64,000 nucleotides of DNA from contig CM049311.1 in assembly GCA_026874595.1 (NCBI GenBank), positions 67,958,453-68,022,452 of the forward strand, written 5' to 3'. The position numbers were made by a program, and so were the translations under genes. Position 1 is the first letter of the stretch. Every line of letters begins with the position of its first letter. The stretch comes from Sipunculus nudus. Lineage: Eukaryota; Annelida; Sipuncula; Golfingiida; Sipunculidae. The notes under the pieces are model-generated. The model saw only the letters and a list, made by a program, of their open reading frames with translations. It was not told the origin of the DNA and did no database searches. Shown here piece by piece: positions 25,001 to 37,000 of the stretch.

Positions 25001-28000
25001 CGGACGGACGGACAGCTTGGGTGACGACAATAGCCCATCAGCCTAAGGGCTGAGGGCTAAAAAATTAATTGCAATTATTGGGCCAAATTTAATTTTAATT
25101 AAAAAATACTAAGAGTATCATCTGAAATGATCTTTTATAATATAATTGAAATAAATGATTACTAAAATAATATTATAAATTTATTTATGAATGCATTTAT
25201 GAATACATTTTGAAAGTATTTGCACTTGCATTCAAATACTTTCTTTTTGCCTGTAATAGTATTTGTATTCATTTTCATGATGAAACTATTGAATATTTGT
25301 ATTCTTATTCAAATAAAATTATAAAGTTTTCACTCAATGTCTCATATTTATACAGTTTCAGTCAAACAAAACTGTTGAGAATCCAAGTTATACAAATTTC
25401 ACAAAGTTAAATAACAATCATAAGTACCTGGTACCTGGTTTTGTGGCTTTAATTTATAAAAAAAAACTATTATATTCACTGTTGAATACTGTCACATCAC
25501 TGTCTACACACTAAACACAGCAAGACACATGACAATTATTAATAATATAGATATCAAAATGAGAACTTGTCAAAGACCTGATTTTTTTTTAAACATGTAT
25601 CAGAAAAAAAGAAAAATAATCTTAGCTATGAAACCAATACATGTGTTAAAAATAACCCATGGATCACAACACAAAATATATTATACAAGGAGCAAACTGG
25701 AGAAGGGCATGTTTAATTTTATTAACTGAAATAAAGGATCAGCTGTAACAGCTGATACAGCCATGAGTCTTAATGTCATTAGTCAAACAAATTGACATCT
25801 TTAAGAAGCACTTGGCTGAGTAATATTTTGAATTTTTGACATATTTCATTTTTTTTAAATGTTATAATAAATATAAACCAACAAATTAAAATCCTGGAAA
25901 AGACCTGGAAATTTGGATTAATTTAATATAATCAACTGCATCCTTGTCTAATATTTATTTGCTTCATATAATCCCTAAAAGTAAACAATTTTATTTATTT
26001 ATTTTTCATTATTATGATTGAAATGAAAAATACCTCATGGTAACTGCATGGTGTCATTTGGAATACATTTTCAGCCATCCATGGAAGAACCATAAAGCAT
26101 CAGTAATTGCAAGGAAATTCCCTGTTACTCATTAACTTTAAAATTCCTTTTCCATTAACTTTTTCTTCAAGTGGTTATTATAAACCAATAATTTTTTTAT
26201 AATCATTGTTTATTGTTATGTTTTTGCCCAAAACAACTACTAGAGGAGGGGGGTTGGACAGTTAGATCCAGTGCTTACTGGGGAATAATGTGCCATGGCC
26301 AAAAATGGGCAAAATTAAAGGAACTGATTTTATATTTATACCCAAAAAAATTCAGATCTAATTTTCAGCACACTAATCAATATTGATAAAATGAAGATAT
26401 ATACATGAAAAAAAAGTCTCTAGCTTCAGCATTTCTTATGTTAAGTGGGTATATATTTCAATTTTATTACAAGGTGCATTATGTTGTGCCCCATGACTTC
26501 AACAAATTATGCAATATTGACCTAATTTTTGGTATGTACATAAGAAATGTATGGAAGAATATGCATACTTAATATTTTTAATGGAAAATTGATGTTTTTT
26601 CCTTAATATGTCAAAGGAAGGAAAAGTCTGAGTGACCCAATTTTTGGCATGGTAGAAGATTTTGGAGATATCTTACTGTATGCAAAATTTTGGATTTGTA
26701 TGTCCAATGGTTTCAAAATGTGCCTTGTTAAAAGACAGGTGGCCGTACGATGGACAAAGGACCATGACTATAGTCAGCTGAGCTAAAAATGCAGACAAAA
26801 TTGATTTATTTGACAAGCAGCATGCTTGTTGGTTTTCAGACAAAGCCCAGAAGATCAAAGAGACACTGATGTGGGATAAAAGACAGATATAAGAGGTAGA
26901 GATAAAACTCAGGTGTTTTTTCAGTACAAGAGCAGCTGAAATATAAAAGCCATACAGCCCAAGGGCCAGGTGTTATTCTTTATATATAAATTTGCCTCAC
27001 CATTTTAATCGGACTACAGGCTTCCTCAAAGTTACATTATTAGTAGCTTCACTGCAAACTAACTGCGACACATGAGAAAATTCACCTGCCCAGGTCTCAA
27101 TTTTGGAAGATTCTGACTGATAGGAAACCTCTTTCTTCGCTAAAACCAGGGATGGACTAGCTTGCATATACATTATTACATATATGTAACAAAAGAAACT
27201 TTGCAGCAATATCAGGAACAAGGGGCAATATAGTTTAATCAAGATTTTAAAAAAAAACTTTAAAAGGGCCCAATCACCTATCTGACCTTCATAAACTAAA
27301 GGTAATCCCTTGGAGCTTTTCCAAAAAGTAGGCCAGAAAAAGTGGATATCATTCACACAGGTAGCTTGTTTTGTTTATATCAACGTGTTTACAATATGTT
27401 GGGCCTGCCAAAATAATTAAAGCAAATTCAACAAGGGCATCTGACAGAAAGAGCTTTCTAAATGGCATTTTGCAACGAGTGACCTTTCTACCTCCGCATA
27501 TATGCAACCTACCACCTTAGGTTTGATATTTTTCCTGTTTGATAATATTGCTGTATTTACAAACATGTTGTTGAAAAAAAAGTTCATACATCCTACATGA
27601 AGGCGTTATAAGAACTTTTCACAACAAAAATTACCCTTAGATCATTAATATATACAAAGAGGAAACCAGAAATCACATTAATTCTTTTTTCAAAAGGTAG
27701 GTGAATGGGCAACTTTAACCATACCTCTAATATATAAGAAAAATCTCAGTGTGAGCCAGTTACCCTGTGAAGGGTATAAATATGGTAGTAAGAAGACCTG
27801 AATATCACTAGTTCAGATATCAATAACAGTGAAACCTGTGTAATAAGACCACCATTGGGACTGGTCTTAACTTCAAGGTGGTCTTATTAGACAGTTCAGA
27901 TAAAACCAATGTGAATGCTCCTTGGCACACTCAAGGTGGTCTAAATAGAGAGGTGGTCTTATACACATGTGAACATATAATTCCTCATGACATTATAACT

Positions 28001-31000
28001 TACACACAAATCAAACTGAATGGTTTTCACAATATAAAGGAGGTTTGAACGACTAATTTCAATTTTTTTATTATGTAAATTGAATAAATTATTAAATAAG
28101 GAATTATCAACTGAGGGACAGGATCCAACATACAGGGACACTCAATCCTAATTACCTGTTATATATAATTATATATTTAACTTGTGACTCTAAATTATTT
28201 GATCAAAATTATCTGTAAACTTTAGCAGGCAGAGAAACTTGACCATAGGTACATAAAGTAAGAAATTTAAGTCCATAGCACTGACAGTTATGACCTACCA
28301 TGTCCAGCAAAACAGAAATGTAACAGTCCAATCACAAGAGGCCTGCATGATGTTGAAAGTGAGCTAAAGTGAGAAGACCAATGAAAATCAAACCTGATTA
28401 TTATGTATTTGACTTTTCACGATTGAAAAAGTAGGTACGTATTTTAAATTCCTTTATTTACTTTCTCAATAAAACAAAAACACAACACATTAAATGCTGT
28501 CCCAAAATCTGCCCAATCCATCTTTTTCAGTAGATTAAAAGATGCTCTACTTTTATAATTATTTCTTTTACTGGAATAGTGTGTCTGAAATGGCAGGACA
28601 TTGGAATAAAGCATCGAAGAAAAACAAGCTCAGCAGAGTGGCTGGAGCTGTCTCTTGAGAAATATACTGTACACAAAGGAAACACCAATAATGTACTTGA
28701 TCATTTTGTTACTGGACCTCCAGCTGATGAACCAGTACCAAACAGCATCAGAACTCTTGTAAGTTCATTTTTTCTATTTTCATGTTTACTTCACTTTGAG
28801 TATTGACCTGTCTTCAGCCTTCAGGAACAGCTCATTAGTAAACTATTCATCCTAATCCTTGTAATCAATAATGGCTGCAAATCAGATCTAAGTGCACGGA
28901 TGGGACATTTAATTATTACATTGTATTTAACAGGAAACTGAAGTAATCAATACATCAGTTGATGCAGATGATAATAAATAGAAAGCACTTCTTATGTACA
29001 AATGAGCCCACTTTACATTGTATCTTCTTTTGTTAGAAAATTCCACTGGCTGATATAGACAAATCATTTCAAGAGGATCAAAATTCAACCTCAATCCTGA
29101 AGCCCATCTACTGTCACAGGATCGCAATTATTGTCATATATGTGACAGGTATGCTGAGATTATGATATTATATTAAAACGGTTTAACTATATATATATAT
29201 ATATTAGGACTGGGTATCAGTCGGCCTATACAGCTACAATAATATACGTATTGCGATACTGTGGATTACAGTAAGGATCACAGTCTACAGCAACTAGCTC
29301 TTACGCAAAACATCAGCAGAACAGCAGATGAGCCATAGTCTTTCAATTTAGGGAGAAATATTAACACCAGATGTCACCACTGTCCATAGAGGCTGGTAGT
29401 TACATACAAAGACAAAAAGATCATATACTACTACTAGTAGTCAATATATTACAGCAAGACTTAATGGCATCACCACTATAACCATGGCCCTTTTATTCAA
29501 AGAATTTTACATTCATGTAATTTTAGCATTTATATAATTTTAACATTTTTAAGCATTTTTAAAAGTATAAATGAAAAGAAAGAAAATTCTGAGGGGTTTA
29601 TATTTTCCTTTTTATTCAAAGCATTCTGTGTGGTTACTATTTTTTTTTAATGTTAACAAAGTGTGTGATTTATTTTATAGGAAAACTTGTTAAAAATATA
29701 CACCTTCTATGTATAAAGCCTGCAAAACTGTGTGCCTTTATGAATTTTGTATATGATTCAGTATACATTCTCTTACAGATAAAAACATATATATCATTTT
29801 GTGTTTGATGTCATAAAACAGGCATTGAAATTCACTATTTTGAACTAAAGGCTGTATCTCACTGGGCAGTGACAGCATAACTGTGACATATTAGAGACAC
29901 AACAATTGCAAGAAAATATGTGAATAAGTAATAATTTTCATCTGCAATCACACTGAGTTGTACTTATAAAATGATTGGGTACATCACACAAGTGTTTGGC
30001 CAAAAATGCGGCTGGAGTTTGTATTCCCATTGCCTGAATGTTGTGCGATGTTCACAGGACATTCCCACTATATTTGTGAAATATTTGCACAATTCACCCC
30101 CAGAATGTCAGATTCTCATTTTTATCTCTAAATATTCACAATGCAATTGCAGAGTTTGTGAACCCCTCACAAAGTTGTCTCGCAGTTCTCGCACTTCCAG
30201 ACTAGCGGACACTGACTTGAGAATAGTTCGAGACATGTTAGAGATGGGTTAGAGACACCAGGGACACCCTGTGACTATTTTGAGATTAATGTTGTCATGC
30301 AAATTTTTTAACATGTTCAAAATTTCTGCCACAAGGGAGCGAATCTTTGTGAATTAGGCGAGGAAATTGAGAACTGCCGTAAATGTCACAAGACACTTTT
30401 GAAACTCTCTCGCTGATGCCTTTCGCACTTTGTTGCAAACTTTTGCAGCCCAGTGAGATACAGGCTTAACACTATATTGCTGTTAAGCCTGGTAATTATA
30501 ATGCTCTGACACTGGTAATGAATTGATTCCATTAATTAAAATCACAAAGTATATTCCTGTTCACAGAGTGTTTTCTCTGATGTTTCAAAATGTTGTGCAT
30601 GGAACATTTAAACTTATTATTATTGCTACGTATTTTACACCAGTTACAAAATCTGAGAATTATGTGAACATTTGCAGTACACTGTCCTTATATTCATGAC
30701 CAATACAGTGTAAACTGTCCATGACCAGCCAAGTATCAGCATGATGCTTCATAACATGCTGCTGTGCTTCAGAATCTAATACCAAGTGAAAGAAAAATTG
30801 ATGGACGACCAGTCAAAATATCTGCAAGCAGCCTAACTATTTCTTCTAGCGTGATAAAGAACATTTGGTGCCATGCTCAGGGAATAAATTTTCCACATCA
30901 GACAAATGCTTGGGCTGTCGCCATGACAACTGTCTACATGCTTTACACCAAATTAAACAAGCAAAGGAGACAAGAAATGCAGCTGGATGAAAGACAAACT

Positions 31001-34000
31001 GAAGATAAGATAGAGCAACATGGAATGATGGGACAGAAAAAACTTTACAGAGCATGTGTCAGGTAAGGTTTCCATGGAAAGTGCACATGAGGAGCAATTC
31101 CCTGAACCATACAACAATGGTATACATGTATCATGAATACAGATGAAAATGCACCGAGTCATTGTTGAATCAGCTTCAATTAGAAGTTAACAACAAACAT
31201 GTGTCTAGTAAATGTTAAGTTTAAAGTCTAGCTGATATCACTGAAAAAATATGTAAGTCTCATCTGCCTGTTCTGGTTCTTGTATTTTGTCTCCCCCCTC
31301 CCCCCCCCCTCCAGCAATACAGCTACTGTCAATTATAATAACAAGTTTAGTTTGTTCTTTTTTAATTATTTAAGATTCATGAGCTCTGACAGAAATTCAT
31401 TAAAATATGGCTTAATATCTCATATGATATAAAAAATACCTTTAAATGTCAATTATGGCAGATCTGATGCAAATTCAGAGAAGTATTCTGAGAACTCTTG
31501 CACAAAATTGGAATGTATTAAATTGGAATATGAATGATAATTAACAAAGAGATTCTTAAACCAGAAAATCTAAATCTGTTCTGTTTTATATGAGAATATA
31601 TGACTGTTCCCATTAAGTTATTTTAGACATGAATTATCATCACAGTGTCCTGTTTCCTGATTTAATTATATATATTTTTACTACCTCTGATCTCTCACCT
31701 AAGCTTTGTATAACACTAATTAGTCTCATTGAAATAGGTCTGCTTTGATTCATCATAATACTTGCATATATTTCACATATTTTTTTTGTAATTAAGGTAG
31801 GATTTACTTACTCTGTAACCAACAGTGATGTTGTTTTTAAGTCTCATTTTAACAGGTAATAAGACGGTCAGGTTATAACTAGTAACAAATTGCTATATTA
31901 ATTAATGACCTTTTTAAAGGTGCTAAATAATTGATACAGATAATTTGCTAGTACTCTACCAATCTTAGAGATTAATTTAAAATTTAACAATACAGCCTAA
32001 CTGCATTGTGTTACAGTGTCTGACATGTGTGTAGATCAAAGAAAAGTAAATACATAAGTAATTTGGCATAGGACACAAGTCCTGGAAACATGAATAGAAC
32101 AGCTGATGAAAGCCTGCCACAAGACTTAGAGTGTATCCAGTAATTAAGACAAAAGCTAAATTGGCCTTTTTTCCACCCAAATTATAAACTATAACCAGCA
32201 CATAATACTGCTTCAAGAAAACACTCTCTTTACCCGTGTTAAAAAATACAACTATTATTATACACTTTCTGATATTAATGACAAAACAGCATTGATGCAT
32301 ACCCAGGTAAGACACCATAAGCCACTTATTGCTATATATCCTCTAGATTTTCCCCATGGACAGGAAATTGTATCTCAGACTTGGCAATTCATTATGTCCT
32401 TTATCTTAAAGGCAGAAGATTGGCCTGGTCTGGCAGACTGATGGGGCTGGGTAGATAAGTAGATACCACTTTGGTTTGACCTTTATTTATGAAATAACTA
32501 ACATGGTTCATATAAGATTGGATCTAATTACTAATGCCTCTACCAAAATCTAGCATTCGTACATTTCTTGTTGTTTCTTTTGATAAATATCAATATTTTT
32601 TTACCATATAAAGAGGTGTACTTTTTTTTAACTATGCAATTTTTTTTCAGGGAAATTCTCAAATATATATTCACATTTGTTATGTCAAGTACTGAAGGAT
32701 TCCATGAATATCTGTCACATTAGTCTACTTATACAATACTGCAAGTTTCATGAAAGTTACACTCAGAGCCAAATTAATTCAGCATACATTAATTATTGTA
32801 TAAAAAAGCCAATTGAAATAAGAAACCATTTAAATTAAACCTGATCGTTGTTTGAACTGAACAGTCTTTTGTCTAATGACAGGAAAACCTTTCTTACTAG
32901 ATACTTAGGATTATGTTCATACAGAAATATAATTTTTATTTGTAGGGTTCACAGTTAAGATTCTAGTATATTTTAATATATTCTCAAATAATACTTTGCC
33001 CATCACTACTGTTCATTTCTGTTTTAAGGATATTGCTACAAGTCTAACTATAGACTAATTAACAATGGTAATAAAGGAGAATTTCTTAGACCACACAAAC
33101 TGACATTACCCAGCTAATTAAAGCATTTGCAATGATTATTACACTGTGACTTAAGTTAACTTTTATCACACAATTTAATTAATGAAGTAGTGATACTTGA
33201 TCAATAGAAAAAGTATCTTGTGTGAATAACAAGGCCTACAGGCCTAATGCAAACCTGTGCAATGAGATTACACCAGGTATAATGCTTCAATGCTGGACCA
33301 TTACTTTTCAAGAACATGTGTAACATGTATATGAACAATGCAAGTACTAAACACTTAAAACATGAAACAATTAAACAAACATCACTGCTGCAATTCTGGC
33401 ATGAGTGCACACAACAGGTTGCGCCACCCACCACAAAATCCAGAAAGCTGTTCAAGATGTATAAACATGCAAAATTTTAAGCAAATAAGTCAAACCACCA
33501 CTGAGATATGAGTTATTTTAGCCCACGGCATACAAACAGATGGATGCTGTGCAAAAATGGCGGCAGGTGGCACCACCAATTTTGTGTATGATTAAGAGCT
33601 ATGTGAGATCTATACACATGCAAAATTTCAGGTTGATACATCTTACCAGTCCTGAGATATAAGCCTGAATGTCTGCAGCGTATACATAAATGTAGGTGGC
33701 GCCACCTGCCACAAAATCCAGAAAGCTAACCAAGATGTATAAACCTGCAAAATTTTAGGCAGATATGTCAAACCACTGCCGAGATATGAGTGATTTTATC
33801 CCACGGCAAACAAACAGACGGTTGCTGTGCAAAATTGATTGCAGCTGGCGCCACCAGTTTTGCATATGATAAAGAGCTATGTGAGATCTATAAACATGCA
33901 AAATTTTTGCCCAATCAGTCAAATGGTTCTTGAGATATGAGCTTGGATGTCTGCAGCTTAAACATGTATGTAGGTGGCACCACCTGTCATAAAATCAAGA

Positions 34001-37000
34001 AAGCTGTCAAGGATGTATACACATGCAAAATTTCAGGTGGATAAGTCCAACCAATGCACAGATATGAGTGTTTTTATCCCAAGGCAGATGAACAGATGGA
34101 TGCTGTGCAAAAATAGTTACAGGTGGCGCCGCCATTTTTAGTGTATATTATAAAGCTCTCCAAGGTCTACATTTGTGCAAAATCTTTAGCCTTATCAGTC
34201 AAACGGTTCCCGAGATATGTAGGTTTATATGTGTGGAAACAGACGCACTAATGGACGCTGGGCAGAGAGGAAAGGTCAGAGGTCAACTAAAAATGAGAGC
34301 ACAGCAGTTCACGTGACCGATCATAATTCCGAATTCAAAAAAATTCTGTCCAGTGGTTATGGAGGAGTTCTCCTGAAACCTATGTGGCGATGGCGGCAGC
34401 GTTGGCATCCGACTGAAAACACAGTATCCGCAAAACCCTGTTCGCGGATACAATGATTGTAGCTGGCACTACCAGTCTTATATACAACGAAGAGATATAT
34501 ACATATGCTGCACTGAGTGAACTCGACCTGTTGCATAATCTGACACAGTTGGCAGTCTGCCAAAGCTATAAATAGATTCAGGCTGTACTTTGGTGCCAAA
34601 TATGATGCAGTGAGCATCATAGCTATAAATAGAAAAGATATAAATAGAATGCAGCTACTGCACTGAGTGAACTCTTGACCTATACCTGGCTGCACTTCTT
34701 CCAATCCTGGTACTGTGCCAAAACTATTTATAGAGCTGACATCATCTTGGCTAATGGCCAACATCAAGGCACTGGCAATCTGTCAATGGTGAACCAAGTG
34801 CTGCCATCTGTACACAAAAGTGGTCCCTACTTGAAATAACTTTGAAATTTATTTTCCCAATACAAAATGCTTTTCAGCTGACTTTTTATAAAAAAAGAAA
34901 TCAGGAATATATGTAAAATTATTGCGGATGCATATTGAATGCAAAATTAAAATACAGATATATCTCACTGATGGCAAATTCTTGAATTAAGTTGAGTAGG
35001 ATACCAATAATTTATAATCCACATACAGTTGTCTTTATATAGCCACAGAGAGCTGAATATCCATTATTGTAACATTGCCTGGTATGATGAATAACTTAAA
35101 TCATAAACCTAAATTTTTTAAAAGCTTTTAAAAAAAACTTTCTTGTCAATATTAACCAAAGATAACCTGAAATCTAAATGTCTAGTGGCATTTTGTAATA
35201 GGTGCTGATAAACTGGTGCCAGGCTAGATGTAACAGCATCACACAGCTAACATATATGGTATAATGACTCAATTCAATCTCCATAATTCAGCCAAAAATC
35301 ATTCATGTGGAACCATTAATAACAATTATTAAAAGAATTATTGTAGGGATTATTCTTGTAAAATATTTAACAAACTGGCTTCAGTGGCATCAGTCAAAAA
35401 ACATTTTGCAGGTTTATAACTCATACAGGAAGATACAGCAAACTGGCTAAGTTCAGCTTCCCGTAACTCAGCCAAAAAGCACTGAACCAAAACCATTTTA
35501 ACAAACTTGAATTATCAACATCTGAGGATAATTAATGTGTGAGATTTAAGAATTTGGCCCAGTGGTTTTTGAGAAGAAGATCTTTGTAGCCACTGAGCTA
35601 AAATGGGCTGTTATGGCATATGACTAAATTCAGCTTCCCATAACTTAGCCAAAAATCACTGAAAAGATACCATTTGAACAAACTTCAGAAAGCACTACCC
35701 TAGGATCATTTGTGTGCGATATTAAACATTTTGGCCATATGGTTTCAGAGAAGAAGTTTTTTGTAGCTCTCAGTGTGATACAGGCACTGATGACCCTGTA
35801 AAAAAAGGCCGATTCCTAACAGGAATTACCAAGAGTCCATAAATAATATGCACACAGAGTAAGCTAAAACGTAAATTCTATAGAAAAGGTAAGTGAATAG
35901 CTGGCTTTAAATGCTGCAACATGTTCATGCACAGAAGTATGTTAAATACAAACAGGATGCCACATACTTCAAAGGATCCCACTCTACCTGAAAAATACTA
36001 AGCTATCAGATGTCATAACAACGAGACAATTTTCTGGAAAATTGTATAATAAGCATAACAGCTATGACAATGCAATATCACTTACTGCAGACTGACATTA
36101 GAGAATATAATGATAAGGGAGCCTTAAGAATATGCAGCTTTTGGAATGTAATTATATTTACTGGTACACAATTTTATGTGAGTGAAAAAATTTGTAGCCT
36201 TTCAGAATGCAATTTTCATAAAAAATCACATAATTCTATATGCAAAGAGAAAAAAATAAAATTTTATTTCCACACCACAACACAGTTAGAACATGAAACC
36301 CAGCAAAGTGTAATTTAAGCCAGAATTAATGCACTTATGCCACTTGAGCTTATTAATAAAAATAAATAAATTATATCTTCAAGGTTACCATGCATGCATG
36401 TTACAATCATTCAATATTAATGCAGTTTTTAACCATAACCCTATTTAGTATATGGTTTAAGGCTTTTGCTCATATTTTTTAACAAGCCAGCTGCCTTAAA
36501 CATAAAGCAATTAAATTAAAAGCACATGGGTTTCATCTGTTTTTTAATGTATATAATTGGTATTTTGGTGTTGTTTCTACAGGATCTGGTCAGTGTTTCA
36601 TAATGTAGATTCAGACAACATATTAAAAAGAAAATGTTTAAATTTTCGGAAGATGATTTTTTAATTTTGATTTTCTCAACCAGTTAATGCTTATATTAGG
36701 AGGTATAGCCTGAGAGAGTGATGTGTGAAAGGAGTGGGGTAAATTTGCATGTGTTTGTGCTGTGTGTGTGGGGAGGGGAGGAGGTGGTAGATGGAAAAGT
36801 TTTATATACAAAACATTAATTATTAATTTGGTTCCTTGGCTAAAAATTAAGATGGCGCAACAAATAGTATCCCCCTTGGGTAACTTCGAAATTTCAAATA
36901 AAATACTTAAAAATCTTAAAAAATAAATTGAATACACATATAAATATTTTTTCAGCAAAAAATGGAGAATGGTGAAAATTACTAATGGATAATGAAACTT

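Larger units (their letters stand above)
21530..26789 (-). mobile_element. Family C element, copy 1 (with foldback and family B insertions)
   Basis: The left end has AAGGGACCCATGGGTCAC with the palindrome GACCCATGGGTC, and the right end has AGTCAGCTGAGCTAAAAA. The internal sequence matches copy 2 in order: AGAGTAGCACTAGCACAAAT near 23690, a TTTCAGTCAAACAAAACTG zone near 25350, and a late zone with GGACAAAGGACCATGACTAT. Two large pieces absent from copy 2 have been added: about 21.62-23.43 kb, which includes the foldback element, and family B copy 1. Coding remains were not recognised. Confidence 0.6.

Noticed and set aside
29056-29149. Possible plus-strand exon ending in a CHIC motif (NYCHICDR) before gtatgc
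   Set aside because: Interesting C-x2-C pair, but its phase does not fit between the two better plus-strand exons and the acceptor is weak.
29971-30252. 93-residue open frame
   Set aside because: Lies inside a MITE and shows no transposase motif.
34357-34767. 136-residue minus-strand open frame as a gene
   Set aside because: Most of it runs through repeated DNA with duplicated CTGCACTGAGTGAACTC phrases; only a short piece is kept as a candidate exon.
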